A stretch of 64,000 bases of DNA from Paenibacillus sp. RC334 (lineage in GTDB: Bacteria; Bacillota; Bacilli; Paenibacillales; Paenibacillaceae). A program made the position numbers and the translations under genes. Position 1 is the first letter of the stretch; the number at the start of each line of letters is the position of its first letter. The notes beneath the pieces are model-generated. The model saw only the letters and a list, made by a program, of their open reading frames with translations, was not told the origin of the DNA and made no database searches. Shown here piece by piece: positions 1 to 7,313 of the stretch. Location of the stretch: assembly GCF_030034735.1 (NCBI RefSeq), contig NZ_CP125370.1:2108001-2172000 (forward strand). The letters are read 5' to 3'.

Positions 1-110
1 TGGATTTGGATCTGCTTGCCGAAAACTCCATGAAGGATGCTTGCGCTCCGGGCAATCCGTTCATACCTACCAAAGAACAAGTCATCAAGATGTTTAAGAA
101 AATTCTTTAA
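1..110 (+). CDS. Iron-containing alcohol dehydrogenase, C-terminal end (partial)
   Basis: The first 110 bases carry the last 35 codons of a gene whose start lies outside the window. The reading frame begins at base 3. The tail contains DACAPGNPF followed by PTKEQVIKMFKKIL, which matches the end of group III iron-dependent alcohol dehydrogenases (lactaldehyde reductase or 1,3-propanediol dehydrogenase type), where a conserved DAC.PGNPR segment precedes the final helix. Such enzymes reduce aldehydes with NAD(P)H in the cytoplasm. The subfamily cannot be fixed from this piece. A terminator-like hairpin follows directly. Confidence 0.7.
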   Translation, partial: DLDLLAENSMKDACAPGNPFIPTKEQVIKMFKKIL

Positions 111-142
111 ATAAAAGCTGATATTATTTTGTTATATACTAT

Positions 143-198
143 AAGGGCTGTCCCAGGAAATCATCGATGAACACTGGGAACGGCCCTTTCGCATTTTC
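143..198 (+). terminator. Terminator-like hairpin after the alcohol dehydrogenase
   Basis: Arms GGGCTGTCCCAG and CTGGGAACGGCCC pair with one bulge around a loop of about 17 nt. A T-rich stretch follows. It lies 33 nt after the stop codon. Confidence 0.6.
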
Positions 199-265
199 TG
201 CTAAGAGATTTGTGAGACTAGAGATAAGACAACCCCATTAAATATTAATGGCACGACTCTCTCGG

Positions 266-796
266 CTAAGGCCGCAGGGGATTCTTTTTTTCCTCCACAT
301 TCCAGCGAAAGGTTACACCATAAATGGACCAGCTTAAAATGGTTGCAGCAAGTTCTAACGTTCTTTGATCTGTGTTGTTTGTTTCTCTTGTTATGATCTG
401 AAGTATGAATTGCTCTAATTGATTCTTGATATGTTCTTCCAGGATCGGTGCCACTGAATTATATTTATGGACGCATTGGTTACTTGTGTCATGATAGTCA
501 CATAATGAAAGAATAAGCTTCTGAATGGTCTCCTCGGTCAAATGTGCCTCAGCATCAATTCTATTGATTACATACTTCGAAAATCCATCTGACAAAAGGG
601 TTTCAAGCAGTGCATATTTATCTTGAAAATGTGCATAGAACGTAGCACGGTTAATGGTGGCTTTTTGGGTAATGTCATTGATCGTAATAGTGTAGAAGTC
701 TTTCTTATTTAATTGGTCAACGAATGCGTCGAGAATTAATCTACGTGTTCGAATGACGCGCGGATCGTTTGGGTTAGGTGAAGTTACACCAGGCAT
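266..796 (-). CDS. TetR/AcrR family transcriptional regulator
   Basis: Predicted DNA-binding repressor of about 176 residues. The N-terminal HTH (about residues 14-62) has the TetR pattern ITINDITQKATINRATFYAHF followed by DKYALLETLL. The C-terminal part is the variable helical ligand-binding domain and resembles the TetR_C_33-like group. The chosen ATG at 796 has an AAAGGAG ribosome binding site about 10 nt upstream; TTG at 802 or more upstream ATGs are possible. It is divergent from the Old Yellow Enzyme gene, so it probably represses that gene in response to an electrophile, as NemR does for nemA. That role is inferred from position only. Confidence 0.85.
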   Translation of the reverse strand: MPGVTSPNPNDPRVIRTRRLILDAFVDQLNKKDFYTITINDITQKATINRATFYAHFQDKYALLETLLSDGFSKYVINRIDAEAHLTEETIQKLILSLCDYHDTSNQCVHKYNSVAPILEEHIKNQLEQFILQIITRETNNTDQRTLELAATILSWSIYGVTFRWNVEEKKNPLRP

Positions 797-969
797 CCTC
801 AAGACACTCCTTTCAGGTAAATCGAATGATTCCCCCATTATAAACATGTGTTGTTTTGTCAACAAGTGAATTTAGTTATACAACAATTTCATAACCCTTT
901 TGGTTAAGCAACAGAATGAACATTTTGTTGGTTGAATGATAAATTAAACATTGCTAACATTTCAATTGC

Positions 970-1004
970 ACACCGCTTGATGGTGTACCAAATTTTTATA
1001 TAAA
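970..1004 (+). promoter_or_regulatory. Promoter and candidate TetR operator of the OYE gene
   Basis: A TTGATG (977-982) and TATAAA (999-1004) pair with a 16-nt spacer lies 40 nt before the OYE start. The -35 box sits inside an inverted repeat, ACACC (970-974) and GGTGT (982-986). A second inverted repeat, TGTTG/CAACA, lies at 849-864 near the regulator start. Either could bind the divergent TetR protein. Confidence 0.45.
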
Positions 1005-1043
1005 TGCTAAACACGATAAAAGAAAATGGAGGAGATACTATTC

Positions 1044-2168
1044 ATGAGTAATCAACAGCAAAATGTCCATTCAACAGAAGCTTTATTTCAACCTTATACC
1101 ATTCATAATCTGACCTTACAGACTCGTATTGTAATGCCCGCCATGGGCCGCGCCTTTTCGCCAAATGGTGTACCAGGACCGGATGTAGCCGCTTATTATC
1201 GCCGTCGCGCAGAGAATGGTGTAGGTCTTATTATTACTGAAGGTGCAGTGATTGACCATCCGGCTGGAACAAGTGAGCCGAGGGTGCCAAATTTTTATGG
1301 GGAAGCGGCTTTAAACGGTTGGGCTGAAGTGGTCAGACAGGTTCATGAAGCCGGTAGCAAAATTTTTCCACAAATTTGGCATATGGGGATGGCTCGTCCG
1401 TTGGGATCTCAGCCGAACCCGGAAGCGCTGTCGATTGGTCCATCGGGGCTGGACTTGGAAGGAAATAAAGTGACCGAGCCGATGACAGAAGAAGAAATCA
1501 TCAAGGTCATTGGGGCCTATGCCGATGCAGCTGCGAATGCAAAACGACTGGGCTTTGACGGCGTTGAAATTCATGGAGCGCACGGCTATCTGGTTGATCA
1601 ATTCTTTTGGGAGAGAACGAACCAACGTACGGATCGCTATGGTGGCGATATCATAAAGCGTGCTCAATTCGCCATTGAGCTTGTGGAAGCTATTCGTGCT
1701 GAGGTTGGCCCTGACTACCCTATTGTCATGCGCCTATCCCAATGGAAAATGAATGATTACAACGCAAAGCCGTTCGATACACCGGATAAACTGGAGCAAT
1801 TCCTGAATGTATTAGTACAAGCGGGCGTGGACATCTTCCATTGCTCGACACGTCGCTTTTGGGTACCTGAATTTGAAGGCTCCGATCTGAGTTTTGCCGG
1901 ATGGGTGAAGAAGCTGACTGGAAAAACCACGATTACGGTTGGCTCTGTAGGCCTGGATGAGGATTTTGTAAGTCTCTATACGGAAGGGAAAGAGGCAGGA
2001 CACCAAGATATTAATGAACTTCTGGAACGGCTGGACAACAATGAATTTGATTTGGTAGCTGTTGGGCGTGCGCTTCTGGGCGATCCTGCATGGGCTACGA
2101 AAATACGTGAAGGTCGAATTCATGATCTTCAAGCCTTCACACCTGAGGTACTTAAAACGCTCAACTAA
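1044..2168 (+). CDS. NADH:flavin oxidoreductase, Old Yellow Enzyme family
   Basis: FMN-dependent ene-reductase of 374 residues that would reduce alpha,beta-unsaturated carbonyls or nitro compounds with NAD(P)H in the cytoplasm. The TIM-barrel hallmarks are present: IVMPAMGRAF near the N terminus, QIWHMG about residue 110, VEIHGAHGYLVDQFF about 173-187 with the two substrate-binding histidines, RTDRYGG about 195, and VAVGRALLGDP near the end. The ATG at 1044 is preferred because the upstream in-frame ATG overlaps the strong GGAGGAG ribosome binding site (1028-1034). It is divergent from a TetR gene, which suggests substrate-induced expression. A hairpin with a short T run follows. Confidence 0.92.
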   Translation: MSNQQQNVHSTEALFQPYTIHNLTLQTRIVMPAMGRAFSPNGVPGPDVAAYYRRRAENGVGLIITEGAVIDHPAGTSEPRVPNFYGEAALNGWAEVVRQVHEAGSKIFPQIWHMGMARPLGSQPNPEALSIGPSGLDLEGNKVTEPMTEEEIIKVIGAYADAAANAKRLGFDGVEIHGAHGYLVDQFFWERTNQRTDRYGGDIIKRAQFAIELVEAIRAEVGPDYPIVMRLSQWKMNDYNAKPFDTPDKLEQFLNVLVQAGVDIFHCSTRRFWVPEFEGSDLSFAGWVKKLTGKTTITVGSVGLDEDFVSLYTEGKEAGHQDINELLERLDNNEFDLVAVGRALLGDPAWATKIREGRIHDLQAFTPEVLKTLN

Positions 2169-2223
2169 AATATCTCATGCTTCGAATATCTCTTCATTTC
2201 ATAAATAAACAATGTAAGGCAGA

Positions 2224-2265
2224 ATACTCAAAGCCATAGGAACTTTGGGTATTTTGGCTTTTTAA
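2224..2265 (+). terminator. Terminator-like hairpin after the OYE gene
   Basis: ATACTCAAAG pairs with CTTTGGGTAT with one G-U pair and a 9-nt loop, followed by TTTGGCTTTTT. Confidence 0.5.
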
Positions 2266-2381
2266 TGCGTCTGCAACAGCAGTCCACCATCAACCATTTT
2301 GAATTAAGTCATCACAGATTCCCACTTGCTCATTTTTTTACTCAAGAACTCCTGAAGCTCCTCTTCATTGTTGCTTAACTT
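2262..2381 (-). pseudogene. Remnants of lost genes, including an SDR-like C terminus
   Basis: This non-coding stretch reads on the minus strand as two short coding-like pieces. Bases 2297-2262 give MVDGGLLLQTH and a stop, the typical C-terminal strand of short-chain dehydrogenases (VDGG). Bases 2381-2304 give SNNEEELQEFLSKKMSKWES-like sequence and a stop, which I do not recognise. Neither has a start or enough length to be functional. The likely reading is debris from deleted genes. Confidence 0.3.
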
Positions 2382-2447
2382 CTAAAATAAAGAAAGGGCA
2401 ACTTGAATCATTCATACATTAAAACCAAATCAGACTGACACAAATAC

Positions 2448-2475
2448 TTGATATATATAGATGTCTATGTAATAA
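2448..2475 (+). promoter_or_regulatory. MarR promoter with palindromic operator in the spacer
   Basis: TTGATA (2448-2453) and TAATAA (2470-2475) are separated by 16 nt. The spacer is almost filled by the near-palindrome TATAGATGTCTATG (2456-2469). The same motif in perfect form lies before the next gene. This arrangement fits autorepression by the MarR protein. Confidence 0.55.
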
Positions 2476-2482
2476 TGCTTGT

Positions 2483-2905
2483 ATGTTAAAAAATAATGCA
2501 GCTGCACTGATAGGAACCATTAGAGACTCGATCAATAAATTGATCGTGTCTGAGCTTGAATCAAATGGAGTTGAAGGGATTGTTCCTACCCATGGTGGAA
2601 TATTAATGTTCCTCTATCAAAAGGACGGGCTTTCCATTAAGGAATTGACGCAGAAAATTTCTCGTCAGCAGCCCACAGTCACTGTTTTGATCGACAAGCT
2701 AGTGAAGTTGGGGTATGTCGAAAGAAAAAAAGAAAGGGAGGATAGCAGAGTTACCCTGATTTATCTGACCGATAAGGGGAAAGAGCTGGAGCCTGTATTT
2801 GAGGCGATCTCCAATAGATTAAAAGAAACCATTTATGGTGGTCTCAAAGACGAAGAAAAAGAACAACTGGAATATCTGCTGGAACATGTAAAAAACAGAT
2901 TATAA
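2483..2905 (+). CDS. MarR family transcriptional regulator
   Basis: Winged-helix regulator of 140 residues. The winged HTH lies at about 45-110: LSIKELTQKISRQQPTVTVLIDKLVKLGYVERKK, then EDSRV.IYLTDKGKEL, the MarR wing. No ribosome binding site is visible before the ATG, and the predicted -10 box ends 7 nt before it, so the mRNA may be leaderless. The stop is 72 nt before the quinone reductase gene, and both genes carry copies of one palindrome. It probably controls itself and that reductase, like the quinone- or thiol-sensing MarR proteins MhqR and YodB. The ligand is unknown; no cysteine suitable for thiol sensing is seen. Confidence 0.85.
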   Translation: MLKNNAAALIGTIRDSINKLIVSELESNGVEGIVPTHGGILMFLYQKDGLSIKELTQKISRQQPTVTVLIDKLVKLGYVERKKEREDSRVTLIYLTDKGKELEPVFEAISNRLKETIYGGLKDEEKEQLEYLLEHVKNRL

Positions 2906-2922
2906 ATTTTTTTGTGTAAATG

Positions 2923-2936
2923 TATAGATATCTATA
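2923..2936 (+). promoter_or_regulatory. Perfect 14-bp palindrome, candidate MarR operator
   Basis: TATAGATATCTATA lies 41 nt before the quinone reductase start. It matches the palindrome at 2456-2469 in 12 of 14 positions. Confidence 0.6.
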
Positions 2937-2977
2937 TGAATACCAAAATAACAATAAAACATCTGGAGGTTATTGAA

Positions 2978-3559
2978 ATGAAACATCTTATCATCTATGC
3001 TCATTCAAACGCTGAAAGTTTCAATCATGCGATACTGGAAACCGTTGTAAATACCTTGAAAGAAAAAGGCGATGAAGTCGTTGTACGCGATCTATATGCC
3101 CTTGATTTTCAACCTGTATTAAAACCTGAGGATACTGCCGCTATGAGAGCTGGGCAAACTCCGGCTGATATCAAAGTAGAGCAGGAATTTATCTCGCAGT
3201 CCGATACGATCACCTTTATTTCTCCCATTTGGTGGACAGGTCTTCCTGCAATCCTGAAAGGTTACGTTGATCGTGTATTTGCCTACGGCTTTGCATATAC
3301 GGCTGGTCCGGAAGGGATTAATAAGCTCCTTACAGGTAAAAAAGGTTTTATTGTGAATACACACGGTACCCCCAACGCGATCTACGATGAAATCGGAATG
3401 AGCGCAGGATTGAAGATCACTTCAGATACGGGTATTTTTGATTTCGTTGGAATTGAATCCGTTGGTCATTTACTGCTTGGAAGTATCGGCTACCTTGATG
3501 AAGATGGCTATAAAGGACTGTTGAAGCAAGTCCAAGACACCGTCAAATCGGTGTTATAA
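2978..3559 (+). CDS. NAD(P)H dehydrogenase (quinone), flavodoxin-like fold
   Basis: Soluble FMN or FAD oxidoreductase of 193 residues in the MdaB/KefF/NQO1-like family; it would reduce quinones by two electrons. The N terminus MKHLIIYAHSNAESFNHAI is the family's first strand and phosphate-binding loop. PIWWTGLPAILKGYVDRVF about residue 83 is the flavin-contact motif, followed by FAYTAGPEGINKLLTGKK. The ATG at 2978 has GGAGG (2965-2969) at good spacing; the longer in-frame start lacks a site and would run through the operator. Paired with MarR by shared palindromes, it is likely an inducible quinone-detoxifying enzyme. A strong terminator follows. Confidence 0.9.
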   Translation: MKHLIIYAHSNAESFNHAILETVVNTLKEKGDEVVVRDLYALDFQPVLKPEDTAAMRAGQTPADIKVEQEFISQSDTITFISPIWWTGLPAILKGYVDRVFAYGFAYTAGPEGINKLLTGKKGFIVNTHGTPNAIYDEIGMSAGLKITSDTGIFDFVGIESVGHLLLGSIGYLDEDGYKGLLKQVQDTVKSVL

Positions 3560-3628
3560 CGAAACTATATTATCACCTTAAAAGGCTGTTCTTACCGTTA
3601 AGAAATGTACGGCAGTCTTCAAATGATG

Positions 3629-3664
3629 AGGTCAACCAGCATTTACTGGTTGGCCTTTTCTTCT
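3629..3664 (+). terminator. Intrinsic terminator after the quinone reductase
   Basis: GGTCAACCAG and CTGGTTGGCC form a perfect 10-bp stem with a 6-nt loop, followed by TTTTCTTC. Confidence 0.85.
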
Positions 3665-3729
3665 ATATAAGCTGACTCCGAATGCGCAGTGGCAATACAT
3701 GAAACCTTTAAGTTCAGTTTATATAGATG

Positions 3730-4197
3730 CTAATATCCTTCGACGGTTTTGGAATTTCCCTCTACGATTAAGGACATGTAAACGTCAATAGGATCCTCAC
3801 TTTCAACTTTAAAACCAAACCGTTCATAAAGACGTCTGGCAGAGCTTCCTTGCAGGACATTTAAGGTTACGCGGTTTCCTTTTACATCATTTTGTTCAAG
3901 TAGATTTCTTAATACTTGATTGCCGACTCCTTTACCTTGGTAATTGGGATGAATATAAAAATGCTCCAATAAATAACCGTCTAACGTCGGTTTAAAAGCT
4001 ATGCAACCAACAAAAGAAGAATCTACTTCGATGATCCAGGTATGTACAGAGTCGAATGCATCACGGAAGCGTTGACGAACTTTTTCTTCATCAAATCTTC
4101 CTAACCTGGTTAAATCGTTACGCAGTACAATGGCCCGTAAATTAGCAATGGTTTCAACATCGGAATTTTGGGATTGGCGAAGAGTAAATGGTTTCAT
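3730..4197 (-). CDS. GNAT family N-acetyltransferase
   Basis: Acetyl-CoA dependent acyltransferase of 155 residues. The core GNAT fold is clear: VGCIAFKP strand, LEHFYIHPNYQGKGVGNQVL (motif A with the Q/RxxGxG/A pyrophosphate loop) at about residues 77-97, and the C-terminal SARRLYERFGFKVES motif. The substrate cannot be predicted. GAGGAG lies about 12 nt before the ATG on the minus strand. It is transcribed toward the quinone reductase terminator and divergent from the next MarR gene. Confidence 0.88.
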   Translation of the reverse strand: MKPFTLRQSQNSDVETIANLRAIVLRNDLTRLGRFDEEKVRQRFRDAFDSVHTWIIEVDSSFVGCIAFKPTLDGYLLEHFYIHPNYQGKGVGNQVLRNLLEQNDVKGNRVTLNVLQGSSARRLYERFGFKVESEDPIDVYMSLIVEGNSKTVEGY

Positions 4198-4283
4198 CTA
4201 ATGTAACAACTCCTCTATGTGTTAAAATTCACAAATAATTCATTGCTATTATCGTCAGTAATTCATTATAGTACATAGTATTA

Positions 4284-4295
4284 ATAGTTAACTAT
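4284..4295 (+). promoter_or_regulatory. Perfect 12-bp palindrome before the second MarR gene
   Basis: ATAGTTAACTAT lies 29 nt before the MarR start and is flanked by outer arms ACATA and TATGT. Position and shape fit an autoregulatory MarR operator that could also affect the divergent GNAT gene. Confidence 0.45.
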
Positions 4296-4324
4296 ATGTA
4301 TTATGCGTTTTACGGAGGTTCACT

Positions 4325-4771
4325 ATGAAAGATTATGAATTAAGGGATGATTTGAGAGAATCCGTTAACCGGATTTATGACATGGAATTATTCAGCAGCC
4401 TGACGGAGCTTATCCAAGGGGAAAACCATGTGCTTCAATATTTAGTTCAGCATCAAGATGATGAAATTAATCCATCCTTACTCAGTGACCACCTGCATGT
4501 ATCCAGATCAAGAATTACGGCAGCGCTTACGGCCTTAAGAAAAAAAGGCTATGTGACCATGGAAATGTCTGAGCATGACAGACGACGAATGTGTGTAAGG
4601 CTCACATCAGAAGGTGCATCCCTGATTAAACAAAAACAAGAGAGAATTGAAGGCTATTTTGAAGCACTGGTAGAGGGTTTGGGTGAGGACGATGTCAAGG
4701 AATTTATACGATTGATCGAGCTTTCCATAAGTATCATGAATGCGGATTCTTCTACTGGAAAAATAACATAA
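4325..4771 (+). CDS. MarR family transcriptional regulator
   Basis: Winged-helix protein of 148 residues. The HTH lies at about 47-80: INPSLLSDHLHVSRSRITAALTALRKKGYV, then the wing with DRRRMCVRLTSEG. The start has TACGGAGG about 9 nt upstream. Its stop is 16 nt before the DegV start, so the two are probably cotranscribed. The ligand and targets are not evident. A palindrome upstream suggests autoregulation. Confidence 0.87.
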   Translation: MKDYELRDDLRESVNRIYDMELFSSLTELIQGENHVLQYLVQHQDDEINPSLLSDHLHVSRSRITAALTALRKKGYVTMEMSEHDRRRMCVRLTSEGASLIKQKQERIEGYFEALVEGLGEDDVKEFIRLIELSISIMNADSSTGKIT

Positions 4772-4787
4772 TGTGAGGGTGTACAGG

Positions 4788-5618
4788 ATGAGGTATAAAA
4801 TAGTAGCAGATAGCTGCTGTGACTTAACGCCAGAGCTTAGAGAAGAAATGAAAATCACGACGATCCCGTTAAACATGACTTTGGGAGAAAAATGCTTTAT
4901 AGATGATGAAACGCTAGATTTACCTCAGTTTATGGAAGAAATGAAAGCCTGTACAACCAAGATCGGATCGGCTTCACCGTCACCTATGCTGTATAAGGAA
5001 GCATTTCAAGGTGAGCATACTTCTTTTGCCATTACAATATCCAGCAATCTGTCCAGTTCGTATTCAAGTGCATTGGTTGGTAAGGATATGGCGGAGGAAG
5101 AAGGGGCTGATGTTCATGTATTCGATTCGAAAAGCGCATCGGCTGGACAAATATTGTTAGCTCTAAAATTACGCAAGCTGATCGACGAGGGGTATCATAA
5201 AGGAGAGATTATTTCTTCACTGGAAAGCTTTATCACGAAGATGAAAACCTATTTTGTGCTAGAGAACCTGGACAATCTGGTGAAGAACGGACGAATGAAT
5301 AAAATTACGGGAAAGATACTTTCATTCCTGCATATCAGACCCATTTTGGGTTCAGACGGTGACGGAAATATCGCATTGTTTACCCAAGCGCGTGGTCAAA
5401 ATCAAATCATTGAAAAGCTGGCAGATACAATTGAAAGAAGTGGTCGGGCTACGGAGGGGGAAAGCATTGTAATTACCCATTGTAATAATCCCGGGCTTGC
5501 GGAGAAGCTAATGAATGCGTTGAAGAACCGCTATCAATTTAAGGATATTCTGATTGTGTCCACCAGAGGAATCAGTTCGATGTATGCCAATGACAAAGGA
5601 ATTATTATGGCGTTTTAA
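4788..5618 (+). CDS. DegV family fatty-acid-binding protein
   Basis: DegV proteins (FakB in staphylococci) bind a single fatty acid and present it to a fatty-acid kinase for phospholipid synthesis. This one has 276 residues from the ATG at 4788; a GTG at 4773 is the alternative. Family marks are KIVADSCCDLTPELRE at the N terminus, TKIGSASPSP about residue 61, ISSNLSSSYSSA about 84, and ENLDNLVKNGRMNKI about 157. No FakA-type kinase is nearby, so any kinase partner lies elsewhere. It follows a MarR gene by 16 nt, which suggests the regulator responds to a lipid or related signal, an inference from context. Confidence 0.88.
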   Translation: MRYKIVADSCCDLTPELREEMKITTIPLNMTLGEKCFIDDETLDLPQFMEEMKACTTKIGSASPSPMLYKEAFQGEHTSFAITISSNLSSSYSSALVGKDMAEEEGADVHVFDSKSASAGQILLALKLRKLIDEGYHKGEIISSLESFITKMKTYFVLENLDNLVKNGRMNKITGKILSFLHIRPILGSDGDGNIALFTQARGQNQIIEKLADTIERSGRATEGESIVITHCNNPGLAEKLMNALKNRYQFKDILIVSTRGISSMYANDKGIIMAF

Positions 5619-5751
5619 GCTATTGGAGTGAATGATACTCACTTATTAAATCAAGGTTTATGCCAATTCGAGCCTGAGTTGGGGTAAGCCTTTTTGATAT
5701 ACTGATAAACACATTGAAATACTATGAAAAATATGGAGCAGGGGAAAAAAT

Positions 5752-6081
5752 ATGACTCATACGAATATCGAAGATTCGTTACGTTTTTATGTGAATACCA
5801 TGGGGTTTGAAGTACAAGGAAAGTTTGATACCCGGTTATTTGTGTCCGCAGGCGGGTATTATCACCATATTGGCGGCAATGTTGGAATGGAGAAGGTAAC
5901 CCCCATCCTCCCGCTCATGCGACAGGGGTTAAGGAAATTATACTGCTGCTTCCTGACGATGGATCTTTGTGGAAGCTAAAAAACACATAGAGCTTGACGG
6001 CCATGCAACCCATGGAGAAGAGAATGGATTTTCTGCCATGACCCAAGCGGAAACAAGCTGGTGTTTGATATTAGCAGATGA
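5752..6081 (+). pseudogene. VOC (glyoxalase/dioxygenase-like) protein, frameshifted
   Basis: The frame opens with NIEDSLRFYVNTMGFEV and RLFVSAGGYYHHIGGN, the first half of a vicinal-oxygen-chelate module of the catechol dioxygenase-like type, then stops at about 5979. The rest is present in other frames: GVKEIILLLPDDGSLWKLK, HIELDGHATHGEENG, and finally in the original frame CHDPSGNKLVFDISR before a stop at 6079. Three apparent single-base losses near 5882, in A6 (5978-5983) and in T4 (6029-6032) explain all the breaks and restore the frame. The N terminus also looks short by about 15 residues. Either a decaying gene or sequence error. Confidence 0.65.
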
Positions 6082-6122
6082 GCAGGCAGGTCAGCCATAC
6101 GTTAAACCGGATGTATCCATGT

Positions 6123-7097
6123 CTAACTTAATTTTTTGATAACGACAGAAGCGTTTACGTTGGCTTGGGTACCTCCAGCCAAGGTTTGCAGGGTAACCGC
6201 AGCGGCAGAGCTATGATTTCGCAGGGTAAGAACATCACCGGATGCTAGAGCGAGGATGGCCTGCCCTGTGTTTTGCTGCGTACCAGCTCCTGAGCCGTAT
6301 ATGGTTCCTGCTGCCAGAGTGCCATTGATAAATATGGCAAATTGGCCTGGCTCTACACCCGATACTGAAAAGTTAACTTCATAGTTCCCCGCATCGGTAA
6401 CTGCAATCTGCGTAGTGCCGGGAGCGTGGGTAATTCCAGGTGTAAGTATACCGTTCGTATCGAAAATGACATCCGCTTCTATTGGAACGACTCGGGATCC
6501 TAAGTTGTAGATATAACCAAACTGAGCTATTCCACCTGCGGTTCCTGTAGCTCCCGTAGCCCCGGTGGACCCCGTCGCTCCTGCGGTACCCGTAGCCCCA
6601 GTGGCACCTACCGCACCCGCAGGACCTACAGGACCGACCGCCCCTGCAACGCCCGCAGGACCTGCTGGACCGACTGCCCCTGGAATGCCCGCAGGACCTA
6701 CGGGACCTACTGGTCCTACCGCACCCGCAGCTCCAACAGCGCCCGCAGTGCCCACAGCCCCCGCTGCGCCTACATTTCCGGCAGTCCCAACGGTGCCCGC
6801 AGTACCCACATTACCGGCAGCCCCGACATTTCCCGCAGTTCCGACGGCTCCAGCAGCACCCACAGTGCCCGCTGCACCTACGTTACCTGCTACACCTATA
6901 GCTCCAGTTGCGCCTGTTATACCTAAAACATTTTGAGGTATATTTACACGGACGATTTGCTTTCTGACGACGATTTCCTTGCAAAAGCACTTTCGTTTCG
7001 AATGGCATTTTCTCTTCGGACGTTTTTTACTAAACCAAGAGCGGATAAAAACGTCTTTTTTACGGCCTTTCTTTCGTTTCAATTCGGGACGACCCAA
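6123..7097 (-). CDS. Collagen-like repeat protein with BclA-like C-terminal domain
   Basis: Likely exosporium or surface filament protein of 324 residues. Residues 1-58 are very basic (KRKKGRKK, KKRPKRKCHSKRKCFCK). Residues 59-187 are 43 uninterrupted Gly-X-Y triplets. Residues 188-324 form a beta-rich globular domain (IAQFGYIYNLG to SVVIKKLS) like the C-terminal trimer domain of BclA. The collagen part has three blocks: a proline-free GAV/GTA/GNV block, a Pro-containing block (GPV, GPA), and a GAT/GTA block. TTG at 7097 is chosen because GGAGGTG (7104-7110) sits 6 nt before it and overlaps the in-frame ATG. There is no signal peptide, which fits spore-surface assembly from the mother cell. 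Confidence 0.8.
   Translation of the reverse strand: MGRPELKRKKGRKKDVFIRSWFSKKRPKRKCHSKRKCFCKEIVVRKQIVRVNIPQNVLGITGATGAIGVAGNVGAAGTVGAAGAVGTAGNVGAAGNVGTAGTVGTAGNVGAAGAVGTAGAVGAAGAVGPVGPVGPAGIPGAVGPAGPAGVAGAVGPVGPAGAVGATGATGTAGATGSTGATGATGTAGGIAQFGYIYNLGSRVVPIEADVIFDTNGILTPGITHAPGTTQIAVTDAGNYEVNFSVSGVEPGQFAIFINGTLAAGTIYGSGAGTQQNTGQAILALASGDVLTLRNHSSAAAVTLQTLAGGTQANVNASVVIKKLS
6537..6923 (-). repeat. Collagen-type Gly-X-Y coding repeat
   Basis: 387 bases encode 43 consecutive Gly-X-Y triplets, with 9-nt and 18-nt sub-repeats. The same DNA gives long spurious Pro-Ala open frames on the plus strand. Confidence 0.85.
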
Positions 7098-7237
7098 TAC
7101 AAACACCTCCATATCGATTTGTTGTATACTACTCCATTCATCCAAGGCAGGCATGGACATCTGTCCTGTGGTTGATAGGCAATGATCTAATTTTGGATAA
7201 AAATGGGTCTTTGTACAGGTACATTCATCTAGTTATA

Positions 7238-7295
7238 TAAAAATAGCGCCCCCGGCTGTTACCTTGGTTCACACCAAGGAACAGCCGAAGGCGCC
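7238..7295 (-). terminator. Terminator of the MFS gene
   Basis: On the minus strand a long imperfect stem pairs GGCGCCTTCGGCTGTT with AACAGCCGGGGGCGC, with inner CCTTGG/CCAAGG, followed by TATTTTTAT. Confidence 0.85.
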
Positions 7296-7313
7296 AGAAG
7301 AAACGTGCCGTAA

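Larger units (their letters stand above)
2169..2482. other. 314-base intergenic region
   Basis: Holds the OYE terminator hairpin, the minus-strand gene remnants, and at its right end the promoter and operator of the MarR gene. No intact gene is visible. Confidence 0.6.

Noticed and set aside
5690..5751. MerR-like fragment (TLKYYEKYG) before the VOC gene
   Set aside because: Only nine residues match a common motif, with stops on both sides; too short to call a remnant.
6565..6936. Plus-strand Pro/Ala-rich open frame of about 123 codons
   Set aside because: It is the exact complement of the collagen Gly-X-Y repeat, has no ribosome site, and shows only the mirror image of that repeat.
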